DNA of 64,000 nt from Odontocerum albicorne (taxonomy: Eukaryota > Arthropoda > Insecta > Trichoptera > Odontoceridae). Location: assembly GCA_949825065.1 (NCBI GenBank), contig OX463852.1, positions 19,866,189 to 19,930,188 of the forward strand. The letters run 5' to 3'. Within the stretch, counting starts at the first letter, position 1; every line of letters starts with the position of its first letter. The notes under the pieces are model-generated. The model saw only the letters and a list, made by a program, of their open reading frames with translations. It was not told the origin of the DNA and searched no databases. A program made the position numbers and the translations under genes. Below are positions 46,527 through 58,525 of the stretch, in pieces.

Positions 46527-46789
46527 CTTATGGACACCTCAGTTCTCTGATTTTATCTCATCAAGTTTAAGTATAAATATGAGTCATATTCAACACTGAA
46601 AAATATCACGTCCCATAAATTAGTATCAGGTTTTTTTTTTAAATATCTACGCATTTTTTATTTTATATCTAATCAATTGAACACATTATGCGGATTCTAA
46701 AATTCTACATATGTGCTGATAAGTAAAAATCTTTAATCAAGTTATTGTTCTCTTTACCTCTTGGTGTTGAGTGAAATATAGACGTAAAA

Positions 46790-47240
46790 ATTTTTTAAAA
46801 GGAGCCAAATAAATGCTCGAGATATACATGTACTGTGAAGAATACATGAGGGGACAATTTGTGACAGAATATAGAATAAAGTGATTGTAAACTTAAGGCT
46901 GATGTGTTAAGATGGAGTAGATCACTCTAAGATGGTTTGTAGAACAAAATAATGAAGAAAGGCTAATAAAACAGATATACAGTGCAAATGTGATTAGGTG
47001 TGATGTGGTTGTAGAGTAAAACGGAAAGTATTTTTGTTTCTTATTTTGAAAGAAGTAAATGTATAGTCACAGCGATCATATGAGTTGTATGAAAATGTGT
47101 ATAGATCTAAAAAAGGCAAAATATGTATGTCATGTAGAAAAGTCTGGCGCTCATGTTCTCTCTGCTTCCCGATAGATAAAATCTCAGATTTTAAATATGT
47201 TCACAAAAAAATTATGCATTGATGCAATTTACGCAGAAAT
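46790..47240 (+). mobile_element. Decayed LINE 3' fragment
   Basis: Nucleotide similarity to 14.93-15.2, 25.39-25.69 and 52.08-52.32 kb, running from AGGAGCCAAATAAATGCT to the GAAAAGTCTGGCGCTCATG block. All frames broken. Confidence 0.5.
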
Positions 47241-47410
47241 AAACTGACTGACGTAATTAAATGAAAATAATAATAATTTAAGAGTATGTGACAATTTCTG
47301 TACGTTTGGCACATTTTATCAAAAAAAACGTATTTGCTGAGTAGTTATAATTCAATAATATTACTATCAACTCGCACATGACTTACCATTCCTTATTGAA
47401 ATTCTCCACA

Positions 47411-47418
47411 TATAAATT
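47411..47418 (+). promoter_or_regulatory. TATA box of Gln/Pro gene
   Basis: TATAAATT about 75 bp before the ATG; a TCACATT initiator-like site is some 30 bp downstream. Confidence 0.5.
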
Positions 47419-47485
47419 ACCATGATGGATTTAAAAACATCACATTGTATTTTAGAGAGTTATTACGTATTGTTCAAATTTTAAA

Positions 47486-50118
47486 ATGGAGAAAATATAT
47501 TATATTGGAGTATTTATTAGCATAATTGTTACCCAGGTAAGAATATATTTTTCACTAAGATGTATATAAAAACTAACATTTGAATAAGAGTTTATAGATG
47601 TGCACCATTCTTATAAACATTCAAAAAGAGAATAGAAAATAATATTACATTACTCAAAATCCCTTTCATCCTAATTTCCCTTTCGTATCATTTAACATAT
47701 TTGTTTCCTTTAGATTTTTATCGCTCCGAAATAAGACTAAAAGAACAAAAAAAATACTTGAATTTAAATACAGAAGGGCGCCGATTATCCAGGACTCAAT
47801 TATTGGTGAGTTGGATTAACCGTGGCCATGGTGCAGCCCAAATTTTTTTTTGTAATCTTGAAAAATATTTTTTCCAAATTTTTAATGAACGTCCACCTCT
47901 TGAAAATTACAAAGCAAGGACCTAAACTGTTATAAAATCTATAGTTTACATTATACCAATTAACTAACACTAGTAAGTTGGCGGTGTTTCCTCGCATTCA
48001 CACTGATACGAAAATTCCCAATGTAATTGCCATGGTATGATACCAGCTAGATTGTATCTGTCAAATATTGAAAAAGCTTGTTCGTGTACTCACCTTATGT
48101 AGCTAAATTTATCAAGCATTTCAACTCTTAAAATGTTTAACTCAATAAAAATTTAATTTGAATTAACCATGACGTTCAACTATCCGGACTCGAGTGTCCT
48201 CCAATTACCGCGGATAATTGGCGCTCAAGTGTAAATGTTTTCCTTTTTTTTGTAAAGCCTGTCATGAGTTAAAACAGTTTGACATATTCAAGATAAGCTG
48301 GTTGTTTGAAATAAATTATTGTACAGCAATAAGGCCACCAGATGTACCATGTATAACCATGTACACAAAAAAAAATTCACTTTATGTTAAAAATTCATTA
48401 ATTCGCATGGTATCCCTCAATTCATCTAAATTGGTGATTCAGATATGTTGAAGATCGTGACTGGTAGACAACATTGTCTTCGACCCCATTAATCAATCCT
48501 TTGGGTTTAGAGCCACTGAAGCAAACACATAATACGTTGTTTGTAATCGCATGTGTTAGCAATACTGTCACACGTGAAGCGACAACACTCGCTCACGTCT
48601 AGCACATGTGAGTATTGCTACAAGGGGAACTCTTTTACAATATTGGGACCATTTTAAATTTTTTTTTTGTTAGGTATTATCAATAATTGAACTTGAAATG
48701 TGTATATAATGAGAATTGAAATAAAAAAAAAAACTATGTTTAACCTCTTAAGGCGCTAGAACTAGCATGGATAGCATACCTCGTACGTACCTGCTGATCT
48801 TAACTAAATCAAATAACCTCATATTTTATCTTATGTTACAGATAATAGTAGCCACAAAGTTACATAATAAACATATCATTAAGATGAATACAATTTACAT
48901 AAAAATACATTTTTAAATTTTAAAAAAAAATCCTTTCAAAGAGTTTATTGATACTGTAAATATTAGATAGTTTGAGAATCTTACATAAGCTCAAAATAAT
49001 TTATCAACCTAAATTTGCATTCCAACCCTTACATTAAGAAATAATTAACACATAGTAGATTCAAGGGATGATTTTTTTCAGGACTATCACATCGACAATT
49101 CCACTAAATTTAACTATTTTATTTATATTCTCTGCACATTTCTATGAAATTGAATTTGAATACAAATCTCAATTTATTTAGAAAATTTTTGTTTGTTCTA
49201 TTTAAGAAAATTCATACACTATCTTACCAATCTTGTAATTAAACCATCATTAATTAATTAGATTATCTCTTTCAATTACAAATTTAATAAGAAAATCTTG
49301 CTTTTTGGATAATAGCCGATTTAGAAATATCCAGGATTTGATTATTAATATTAATTAGAAATAAAAATATTTTCATTGCAACTAACCAAATGTTCAAAAT
49401 AATAACAACTTGAATAATGTTTTGACTTTTCTTTTTTTAGCAAACAAATGGAGCTTGTTTACCCGAGTGTTATCAATATTACTCTAACATTCCCTGTCAC
49501 CAATATCAGCAATCAATTTGTGATCAACCACAGTCATCTGTGCCACAGCCTTGTATTCCCCAACCACAATGTTGCGTTCCAGAACCTCAACCTTGTAATC
49601 CGCAACCCCAACCCTACGTTCCACCACAACAGCCTTGTGTTCAACAACAATATGTTCCACAGTCCCAACCCTATGTTCAACAACCACAGCCCTGTATTCC
49701 ACAACCACAGCCTTGTATTCCACAACCACAACCATGTGTATGTGAGCCTCAACCCTGTGTGTCACAACCAGAACCTTGTATCCCACAGTATCAAATATGC
49801 ATTCCACAATCACAGCCAAGTGCTCCAGAACCACTGTATCAAAATTACTATCAATCAATGAATTATGCAAATTGTTATCATTATTATTTACCATTAAATT
49901 ATTGTGATACGCCATCTACCCAAGGAATTCAAAATACAATTTCACAAAACACAACAACAAATATGGAGCCAAATTCTTCATTAAATTCACAAAATCAACC
50001 CATAGAAGCAGTAAACATAACGTCGGGAGATATATCATCAAATTCTACACGAAGTGGAATTCAAGAACTAAATACATCACAAAATATGCCGAATAATTTC
50101 ATTCCATTTGCTACATAG
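47486..50118 (+). CDS. Gln/Pro/Cys-rich secreted protein, two exons
   Basis: Exon 1 (47486-47536) encodes MEKIYYIGVFISIIVTQ, a signal peptide ending at CAG before GTAAG. Exon 2 (49441-50118) follows a TTTTTTTAG acceptor in phase 0: QTNGACLPECYQYYSNIPCH, then a central array of PQPQPC / CIPQPQPC repeats (about residues 50-135 of the precursor), then a Ser/Thr/Asn-rich non-repetitive tail without Cys ending NNFIPFAT. Total 242 residues. Intron length 1,904 bp. Same exon layout and Pro-Cys repeat logic as the CP genes, but with Gln, Tyr and Val in place of poly-Pro and a non-repeat tail. It may be close to the form from which the CP arrays grew. AATAAA at 50423-50428. Alternative start in exon 2 excluded because the signal peptide would be lost. 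Confidence 0.8.
48440..48660. repeat. Dispersed repeat in intron
   Basis: ATATGTTGAAGATCGTGACT and what follows resemble 53,945-54,010 and less closely 40,650-40,770. Probably a SINE family; boundaries uncertain. Confidence 0.4.
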
Positions 50119-50764
50119 AAAAATATGTAATACATTAGAACATCATTTCCCAAACTGTGGGTTGCAAGTCGATTTTTAGTGAGCTGTGAAAAGTTTTTAA
50201 AATGTTTTTTTTATAAGTAACTTTATTAAAATATGAATCCCGTGTAGATGTACTACTCTTATGAAATTACTACAGGCGCCATATACAATGTGATTATGGT
50301 ATATAATAATACATAAAAAGCTGGATTTGATTTTTTTTCACATTTGTTGTACGAATGTCTTCAAATAAGTTCACATGTTATTATTATTTAATTTGAATAT
50401 AATTGTATTTGTTATTGTTATAAATAAAAATATTACTTCTTTCTAGAACTTTATTTTTGTTTTATAAAGATATGTGGGTTGAGAAAGATGTCATTCTAAA
50501 ATTTTGATAACGGTGCTAAAAAGTTGGGAAACCACTGCATCAAACGATATATAGAAACAAGAAAGTCAATATTCATTAACTTAATTTTTTATAATATAGC
50601 ACCACTCTTTTATAATAAAATGCAAACAACCACAAGTACTTTTTAGATCTATTTGATGTATAATATACAGATGGTTCAGAAAGTGATATATGATACGAGT
50701 ATTATAATGGTTTTAAAAAGTGGCATGGCTCAGTGTGAAGCTTATCCGACGTATTCAAGGTTGA

Positions 50765-51078
50765 CGACCTATGTTATGTATCCTAGTTGGTAAGACACTG
50801 CGGTTCCACCTGGGAGTTTTAGGTTTGATTCCCAATAGTACTCAAAAAAAGGGCCTCACACTGGGTAAAGAGTTTATCTGGTAACAAGACCTGCACACAC
50901 TAGACATGTGTGAGTATTGTTGCCTATCTATGTGCAGTAGTATTTCTAACACGTATGATTGCGAACTGTGAGTTACTTGCCTACTCAAGTTATTCTTAAC
51001 TTGAAGTTTTCATCGTCTTCTGGTCACGGTATTCAACACGCCCGCATTAAGGGGTGCTATATGAATGAATGAATCGTA
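50765..51078 (+). mobile_element. tRNA-derived SINE
   Basis: Head with ATCCTAGTTGGTAAGACA and B box GGTTTGATTCCC, body with GTGTGAGTATTG, and a GAATGAATGAATC 3' tail. Confidence 0.65.
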
Positions 51079-51954
51079 CACAAGCAACCAATCTGGAATC
51101 GTCCAAAAATAGATTCCAAGAGGTCATAGTGCTTAGCATTCTTTTATTAAGGAGTAAAAAATAAGACAGTTTGATTTTCCCACTAAAGGTTTTTCAAGGT
51201 TGCTTTAACTATCCCGCTATACTAGAAGCACTAAATTTTTGTAATCACCCTCTGTTCTACATACCAACTTACAGGACGAAAATCATGACTAAACATTCAG
51301 TCACGCATGGGATAGAGATATTGAACAAACTGAGTGACACTGGATAAATTCTCAGCACGGCCTAGCAGTATCAGAAGAATCCTGGCTGATATTCTTTCTT
51401 ATGAATAAGCTAGAAGCAGACCCTTTTTGCATAACAGGAGAAATCTAAGCAAATTGGAGAAAAAAATCAAATGTTTATCGTCATGGATTTGGCCATTATC
51501 CATTTCTATGCATAATTTCAGTTTCAATATTTTTTTTTTTTATATTTCTTCTTTTAGAACACTGGAGGAATACATGTCCCTGGGTGCCGGGTTTAGGGGG
51601 TGAAAAGTCAAAGACCAAAAGTATTTTTTTTTGTTATTAAACAATTAAATAAGTCAACTGTTGTGCATGTATAATTTAAATTAAAAATTTGATGTACTGT
51701 GCCCACCCACTTGCATCAAAGTAAACACTGAATTTGCAAATATAATACAAACAAATCAAAGTAAACACTGATTTTGCAAATATAAATTCGTCAGTTTAAT
51801 TTTCTGATATATCTTATCTGATCTAATGAAAAATATTTTTTACTTCTAAATAATATTTTGAAATATAATTAAAAAAATTTAACTGTCCTGGTCAATGAAT
51901 CTCAGATAATCGAGTCTATTGTACAATATATATTGCTTTTGAACTCAAAAACTA
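51079..51954. other. No gene seen
   Basis: Contains a partial direct repeat of about 33 bp (51,716-51,786). Otherwise AT-rich and unassigned. Confidence 0.35.
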
Positions 51955-52320
51955 CTACATGTATACATATCACGCCGTGTCCCTTGCGAGGCAGGCAGAG
52001 AGAACAGATCTCCTAACTTTCTATCTAAGTACACAAGATTCACCTCCTCCACATTCGTACATCTCGTCATACACAATCCTCTATTATTCATACTAAGAAA
52101 GACAAACAAAACGCATGTACAGTGCAAATATGAGTGGAAGGTGTGGTAGAAGAATACCAAGGAAAATGTGGTAGGATCAAGTGAACGATACTTTGAAAAA
52201 AGGTAATGTGGAGTCAGAGAAATCATATGAGTTATATGAAAAAATGTATGGATGTAGGAAACACAAAGGATGTATGTCAGGATAGAAAAATATGATGGTC
52301 ACATTCCTTAACATTGAGGT
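51955..52320. mobile_element. Two LINE 3' fragments in opposite orientation
   Basis: 51,955-52,080 reads on minus with a DRKLGDLFSLPASQGTRRD block; 52,080-52,320 reads on plus with the GGRCGRRIPRKMW and EKMYGCRKHKGC blocks. Both are the C-terminal tail of the same LINE type. Confidence 0.5.
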
Positions 52321-52447
52321 CATGGTGCAGAAGAGAAAGTGAAATTTGTTGCAAATCAAATCTACAAAAGAACAATACGTAATAAACAAGCTAAGCCACA
52401 GACTCCGATGTTGATTCTGTGAAAATCAATATATTATCTCAGTGACA

Positions 52448-52650
52448 ATCACCGTAGCCCAGTTGATAAAATGCTTGACTTCCTCTTAGGGGGTTCGGTT
52501 TCAATTCCTGATGATACCAAAAAAATGGTAACAACACTTTTACTCACTGGACATGTTTGAGTGAAGATAAATAATGAGTTATGTGCCTATTCCAGTGGTT
52601 AGAAGTCCAAAGGCTAAAGACAATGTCATATCCCAGCCATGCTTTTTAAT
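52448..52650 (+). mobile_element. tRNA-derived SINE
   Basis: Head CCGTAGCCCAGTTGATAAAA with B box GGTTTCAATTCCT; body similar to the 50.8-kb copy. Confidence 0.55.
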
Positions 52651-52952
52651 ATCTTGCAACCACAAATTGGGATATTTTGAAGGGTTATCATACTAATTAA
52701 TGAAATGAAAATTTCAGTTTCCCAATCAATGGAAACATGCAATCAGAAATTAAAATTGATTCTTAAACATAAGAATAACTTATATATGTCTTCATTTAAT
52801 GATAAATGTTATTAAAACAGTGTATTACGTTGAACCTTTGTTGAACGAATTTCATCAAATAAACCATTGTTAAATAAAACAGTTTTTAGAACCCATTTTC
52901 ATAACAATGAAATGTTGAATGTGTCAATTATAAAATGTAAATAATATTGGAG

Positions 52953-52989
52953 TATATAAGGAGATGGTCAGAGGTAAAACATCTACAGT
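52953..52989 (+). promoter_or_regulatory. Promoter of small secreted peptide gene
   Basis: TATATAAG at 52953-52960 and an ACAGTG initiator-like site with A near 52987, about 42 nt before the ATG. Confidence 0.5.
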
Positions 52990-53028
52990 GGTCTTCAGTG
53001 TTTCATCAGTTCATTTCATACATACAAG

Positions 53029-56000
53029 ATGAAGAAATCTCATGTGTTGGTCTGCTGCGTTGTACTGCTTGCCGTTTTATTAGAGGTAATATATATTTTT
53101 TAAAGGATCACTTATTTTAGTCGATAGATACCAAAACAAATGGTTTTAGATTTATTGCAATTTTTTATTCAGGCATGACAGTTGACTATTATATTGTTAA
53201 AAACATTTACGAAATCTAGATTTCATTACCTTTAATAACTTATACTCCAAAATTATTGATTTTATGTAATTTAAAAAAAAAGTCTACACGTTTTTTTTTA
53301 ATTTTTGTAATAAAAGAGCAATATTTTTATTAGTATTAAAGTAGTCATTGCTGAACTCTTAGGTAGTTTGGCAAATTATTTGTTCTTTAACCTGTGTAAA
53401 AATTATGATAAACCATTAAAAAAACGTAAGTTCCACAAACACTAACATATTTCACTTATTGGGGCTTGCCATGCAATTACTCCGAATATCAGGAGTCACC
53501 AGATCTTAATTAATATTTCATATAACTCAAATATGTTATATAGCATAGATCAAATCACTAACATTTATGATACATACTTTATGATTTTGTTATTCATTCA
53601 GTAGCCCTTAATAAGAGACTTAAAGATTTTTACTAGCTAAAGATAATTGAACAAAGAGTATGCTTATGGTATTGCTAGCTTCAATCTAAACCTTTTTTTT
53701 TTCTACTCAGTTATCTGAAAATGTAGTCACTATATCCAGCCTTTCCATATAAAATAATTAAACCTGCATAAGGAAAATTTTATAGTAGAGAAAAGAATTG
53801 TGGCAGTCAATTTTTTATAACAAAATTGTAAAAAGTACATTGTACCAACTAGGCCACAGAGCCCTTCTTAGGTAGAATGATTTTCATTCAGTTATCGATA
53901 ATTAATTAATCAATACAAATAATACTCCTCAATATATCCGCATTGGTGGTGCAGATATGTTAAAAAGGGTGACCGGAAGACAGCACTGTTTGGTCCCATT
54001 AATCGAGGAAACAACACTGATACAGCAAAAAGCAGCCTGTTTATTTATCTATTGAGTAAATCTTTATCCATCGAGTAAACAGTAAATATCTTAAAATAAA
54101 TATCTTTATTCAAATCATTACACGTGTTAAAATATGGATAAATCTAAGAAACGAGATTGAAGGGAGTTTTCAGAATCAGAATGTAAAAATAGTCCTTATA
54201 ATTAAGGAATGGACAAGGATATGAAGGAGATATCTGTAAAGGAATTTCATTGATCGGATATCGATTAAAATCTTAATGCAATATGAAAACTGACAGGCTA
54301 CACAATTTTTATATTTGAATCAATCTAATGCCAGTATTTCTGCAATTTAATTAATTGATTATATACAAACTTATTGATTGACCAATTAATTGATTACATA
54401 CAAAACAATTGTATATACAAAACAAAGTGTATGACATTCTCCAAAGACCCACTAGAGTGCAGAATATCAGTACGTGACGAGCCAATTGAACAAACAACAC
54501 AGTTCAGATATCTTGGCAGTGAACTGCTCAGCTCTCATGACCTCCCCAGAGAAGTAAGGCCTCAGGTAGATAAAGCTGCAGTTGTGGCGGGCTGCCTGAG
54601 ATGTTACATGGAGGAATAAAGATATGAGAACAGATAAGGTACGCATTTATAAGACCTGTGTGCGACCTATCCTCACATATAGCATTGAAGCAAGGGTGGA
54701 CACTGTTAGGACCAAAGTATGCTAAGGACAACAGAAATGAGAACTCTACGTGTTATTGCTGGGAAGACTTTGCGTGATCGTATAAAGAACACCACAATCC
54801 GAGAGGTCTGCGAGGTTCAAGATGTGATCAGATGGCGGTGACAGCATCGACGATACTGGTACCAACATGTACAGAGAATGAATTCCACAAGAATCCCATA
54901 CATAACTCTGCATGGGGTACCGGATGGACGGTGTCCACCAGGGAGACCCCCGAAATGATGGAGAGATACCTGGAGCTCAGCATCACAAGAGGATAATCCT
55001 GTAATAACAGACTCTTGAGTCTACAGAAAGTTGAAGAAGAACACTATATACAATATTTGGCAACAATAAAACAATTTCTGATATCTTGTATAATCACATT
55101 GAATTTGACAAATCACTTGCAATATTTGTAACATATTCTTTATATTCTTCATGTGCCATTTCTGGTCCTCCTGAGGTTGGTAATCACTCTTGAGAAAATA
55201 TCTGTCTTTGGCTGTATGGAATAGCTCCTCAACTGTCTGGATACCTGTCCATTCGCGATTATTGTGTAACCAAGATAGGCACCTTCTTTCGATTGTGTGG
55301 ACCTTCGATTTTGCCCACAGATATTTATTTTAGAAAATGGTATTTTTCTCCTCTCAATATTTGATCCAGAAAGGCAATCTTTCGGTATTTTATGTTATTT
55401 AAGAGCTCTTACTCTAGACTTGCTCGACGTAGTACCTTGGTGTTTGAGATATGGTGAAACCAAGAAATTCTGAGCATTGTCTGATAAATCCACATTTCGA
55501 ATTCTTACAGCTTATTTAGCGTTGTGGTCTTTATGATTCATGTGTCAACACCATAAAGTATTATAGAATAGACCATATAAAGCACTTAATTATGTATTCC
55601 CGAAATTTAAGATTTAAGATATTATTGCAGAATACTGATCTCATCTTGAAAAATTCTGTACATGCTAATTCACCTCAGCATGTAGCGTCTCTGTTCAGGT
55701 TAAGGTTATGAGTACTTAAATTTCCTACATATTTAAAACTGTTGACTTGCTCTTTAGGTTGCCCAGTTAGTTACAAATATACACCGTTATGAGACTGTCG
55801 CCTTAAAAATGTGTTGTATCAAGTTTTAGATTAAATTAGTGTTTTGTAATATGTAAATACAATCAAATTATACAAGATACTTTTTTCAGAATTCTGACGC
55901 TATCTGCACAAAACAACATGAAAAAGGAAAACAAGACGCAATGAAAATCATGCCAGAAAAAACAAATGCGACTGGATTAGATGAAGATTTTTTTCCACCA

Positions 56001-56057
56001 GCACATCGTTTAAACACAACATCTCTAAATAGCCAACCAAAAAGCGAAAAGCATTAA
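53029..56057 (+). CDS. Small secreted peptide, two exons
   Basis: Exon 1 (53029-53085) encodes MKKSHVLVCCVVLLAVLLE, a clear signal peptide of exactly 19 codons, before a GTAATA donor. Exon 2 (55890-56057) follows TTTTTTCAG in phase 0 and encodes NSDAICTKQHEKGKQDAMK, then a charged segment with a DEDFFPPAH motif, ending QPKSEKH and TAA: 55 residues, precursor 74. The family is unrecognised. The exon layout copies that of the CP genes, but the mature part is charged, with a single Cys and no repeats. The 2.8-kb intron is filled with LINE fragments in both orientations. AATAAA at 56164-56169. The pairing of exons is inferred from phase and distance and needs a transcript to confirm. Confidence 0.65.
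54400..55040 (+). mobile_element. LINE C-terminal fragment in intron
   Basis: KCMTFSKDPLECRISVRD, then FRYLGSELLSS, REVRPQVDKAAVVAGCLR, EMRTLRVIAGKTLRDRI and TLHGVPDGRCPPGRPPK in broken frames: the thumb and C-terminal tail of a jockey/RTE-like reverse transcriptase. Confidence 0.65.
55100..55760 (-). mobile_element. BovB/RTE-like LINE fragment in intron
   Basis: Minus strand: REWTGIQTVEELFHTAKDR after SWLHNN, preceded by degraded blocks of the type GHV-R...RR-LA-LGH. From memory this is the C-terminal tail of BovB/RTE ORF2. Confidence 0.65.
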
Positions 56058-56169
56058 AAGAAACATGAAATAAAAAAAAAATACTATCATTTCGCTTTGG
56101 TGATTTATATGAACACAAATAAAAAAAACAATAATTTTATGGCAACTGATGTACGAAAAGCTTAATAAA

Positions 56170-56866
56170 TGCATGTCAAAATTTTAAATGGTGTTTTATT
56201 AACATTTTTGCTTCTTAAAACATTGTTCAATGGGTTGACATTTTCATTCGAGTTTTGAAGATCCTTTTTTTTAGTGTTAGGTAGTTGATTGTGTTTTTGT
56301 AGAAGAGTCAACTGTGTCTCCTCACTGGATTATGTTATTGTTAAGGCAGGAAGAAGTTATCTGGTGCAACGGGCAAGGATTTTTGAAATTGTCATGGAGA
56401 ATTTGTTTTTCCCACTGAGAGAGCTCATCGCCATTCTACAGAAAGTAGTTAACTCTCCATAATGGGAAAAAAGTATGAACCTGGCAATAAATATTATATT
56501 TCTGCCATAAATCGTTGTTGAATAAAAAAATAAGTACCAAAAATGAGTCATGAGAGAAAAATACGAACCTAGCAATAAGGATTATATTTCTATTAAAAGG
56601 ATTATATTTCTATTTAAAAATTATTTAAAAAAATACCAAAAAATAGTCTCATTCCTACATGCAAACAAAAACAATACCTAATAATTGTTTAATATGCTAT
56701 TTCAGTCAACCATGTTATAAGTATATTTACTCCATGAATAGGATTATTATATGTATAATTCGAGAGTTTATTGTCAAACAATTCATTCATAAAAAATAAG
56801 GAGGAATCAAAAATGACCAGAAAATATTAAATAAAAAAACGTTTTGCTTGGTCCTTTTTATTAATG
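56170..56866. other. No gene seen
   Basis: A segment at about 56,340-56,470 is weakly similar to 17,885-17,970. Nothing else recognised. Confidence 0.35.
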
Positions 56867-58525
56867 TTAACAAGGAAATTCATTAGTAACTGGAAGAGAT
56901 ATCTCGTCTTTTGGGGCGTGTGTTGATTTCAAATGTCTTCTTAAATCAGGCAATCTATAAAACCCTTTGGAGCAATATTGACACACATGCGGTGTATGGT
57001 TTGTGTGATATTTTAAAATATGAAAATCTAATTTACACTGTTTTGAAAAGGTCGATTCACAATTTTCAAATGTACAAGGAAATGTTGCAGTTTCATTCTG
57101 ATGTTTTGCCATGTGAGAAGTGAGTCCTTTTTGACGGAAAAATCTTTTACTACACATCTGACATCCAAAGGGCCTTTGCCCTAAATGTGTATTCATATGT
57201 TTAGCTAAATTTGAAAAGGATTTTTTACAGACATCACATATTCCTGAACGTTCAGAATGTCTAGCTTTCATATGAGCTTTTAGATTATATTGTAAAGCAA
57301 ACGCAGCACCACATAAATCACAAATGTTTTTTCTTTCAGATGTATGCATTACTAAGACATGCTTTTTAAGAGAATCACTCGATTTAACCGCAATATCACA
57401 GATGTTACACTTGAATTTTCTTTCCTCCGAATGAACTGTTAAATGTCTTTTTAAAGGAGTGTGCGATACAAAGGTTTTGCCACAAATGTGACAAGAGTAT
57501 GGACGCTCGCCTGTGTGAATCCTTTTGTGTTGGATGTAATCAATACAGCGCCGAAACCCTTTGGGACAATACGAGCATTGATAGGGTTTCTCTAAAGTAT
57601 GTACCCTCATATGAACAGTTAAATAGTTCTTTTTTAAAAACTGTTTTCCACAAATATCACATGTGTATCGTTTTTCTAAGCCGTACTTATCTTTCATAAG
57701 CTTTTTCCTTATTCGTTCAGTGAGATCGCTCGCTTCTATAAATCTTTTATCTTTTAAATGATGCCGTTTTATATGGTCTGTCAGCGTTCCCATTTGTGTA
57801 AAGCTCTTCTCGCAATGGGGACACTTGCAAGGCTTTTCCCCAGTGTGCCTTCTGTAGTGTATAAAAAAAGCAGACCTACTTTGAACCAGCAATCCACAAG
57901 TCAAGCACTGCAACATATTCTTTTTTAAACCATGTTCTTCCGATCTTAATATTGCATATTTCAAACCTTTTTCATCTTCCGTATTACACTCTTCATTTAT
58001 ATAATAAAAACCATCCGAAAATTCAACATCTGAGATTTCTTTCTTTATAGCATTTTTTTCCTCTTTAATTCGTTTCTTTTCTCCCTTTGAAGATTTTTCT
58101 TTCTTTATTGAATTTTTTTCTTTCTTTGGAGTATTTTTTTCTTGCTTTATTGTGTTTTTTTCTTCTGCTATTGGGTTCTTTTCATGCTTTATACAGCTAC
58201 TAATGATACTCAGAGGCAAATTATCATCGTCCTCTTCTTTAATATAATTTGTAAATAATTTATAAAAAGGAACATTTAAATCTAAAGCTTCTTGAAGTTT
58301 ACTATCGGATGATCTAAATTTAGATACAAATTTTATGGACACGTTTAATTCTGAGAAACATTCATCACAAATTCCTTTTGGCAGGTTATGATCTTGCTCA
58401 ACTTTCAATCCGATGTATTCCTTAATTAAGTCGCTGTATGTGGAAGAGTCTTTCTTATCGAAAATTGAAACGTTGCGATCACTTTCAGCCAAACATATCC
58501 TGCAGGTTTGAACATTTTCATTCAT
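56867..58525 (-). CDS. ZAD-type C2H2 zinc-finger protein
   Basis: Single-exon ORF of 552 residues, probably a nuclear DNA-binding regulator. Residues 8-90 form a ZAD domain (Cys8, Cys11, Cys53, Cys56), used for dimerisation in insect zinc-finger proteins. A Lys/Glu-rich linker (about 115-165) repeats EKNxIKKEK and may be disordered. Eleven C2H2-type fingers follow at about 207, 235, 289, 317, 345, 373, 402, 430, 455, 484 and 515. The finger at 430-447 (CDVCKKSFSNLAKHMNTH) has only nine residues between the second Cys and first His in place of the usual 12, so it may not fold normally. Linkers HTGEKP and HTGERP appear after fingers 1 and 4. No TATA box stands out. It is not related to the CP genes; whether it regulates them is unknown. 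Confidence 0.9.
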   Translation of the reverse strand: MNENVQTCRICLAESDRNVSIFDKKDSSTYSDLIKEYIGLKVEQDHNLPKGICDECFSELNVSIKFVSKFRSSDSKLQEALDLNVPFYKLFTNYIKEEDDDNLPLSIISSCIKHEKNPIAEEKNTIKQEKNTPKKEKNSIKKEKSSKGEKKRIKEEKNAIKKEISDVEFSDGFYYINEECNTEDEKGLKYAILRSEEHGLKKNMLQCLTCGLLVQSRSAFFIHYRRHTGEKPCKCPHCEKSFTQMGTLTDHIKRHHLKDKRFIEASDLTERIRKKLMKDKYGLEKRYTCDICGKQFLKKNYLTVHMRVHTLEKPYQCSYCPKGFRRCIDYIQHKRIHTGERPYSCHICGKTFVSHTPLKRHLTVHSEERKFKCNICDIAVKSSDSLKKHVLVMHTSERKNICDLCGAAFALQYNLKAHMKARHSERSGICDVCKKSFSNLAKHMNTHLGQRPFGCQMCSKRFFRQKGLTSHMAKHQNETATFPCTFENCESTFSKQCKLDFHILKYHTNHTPHVCQYCSKGFYRLPDLRRHLKSTHAPKDEISLPVTNEFPC

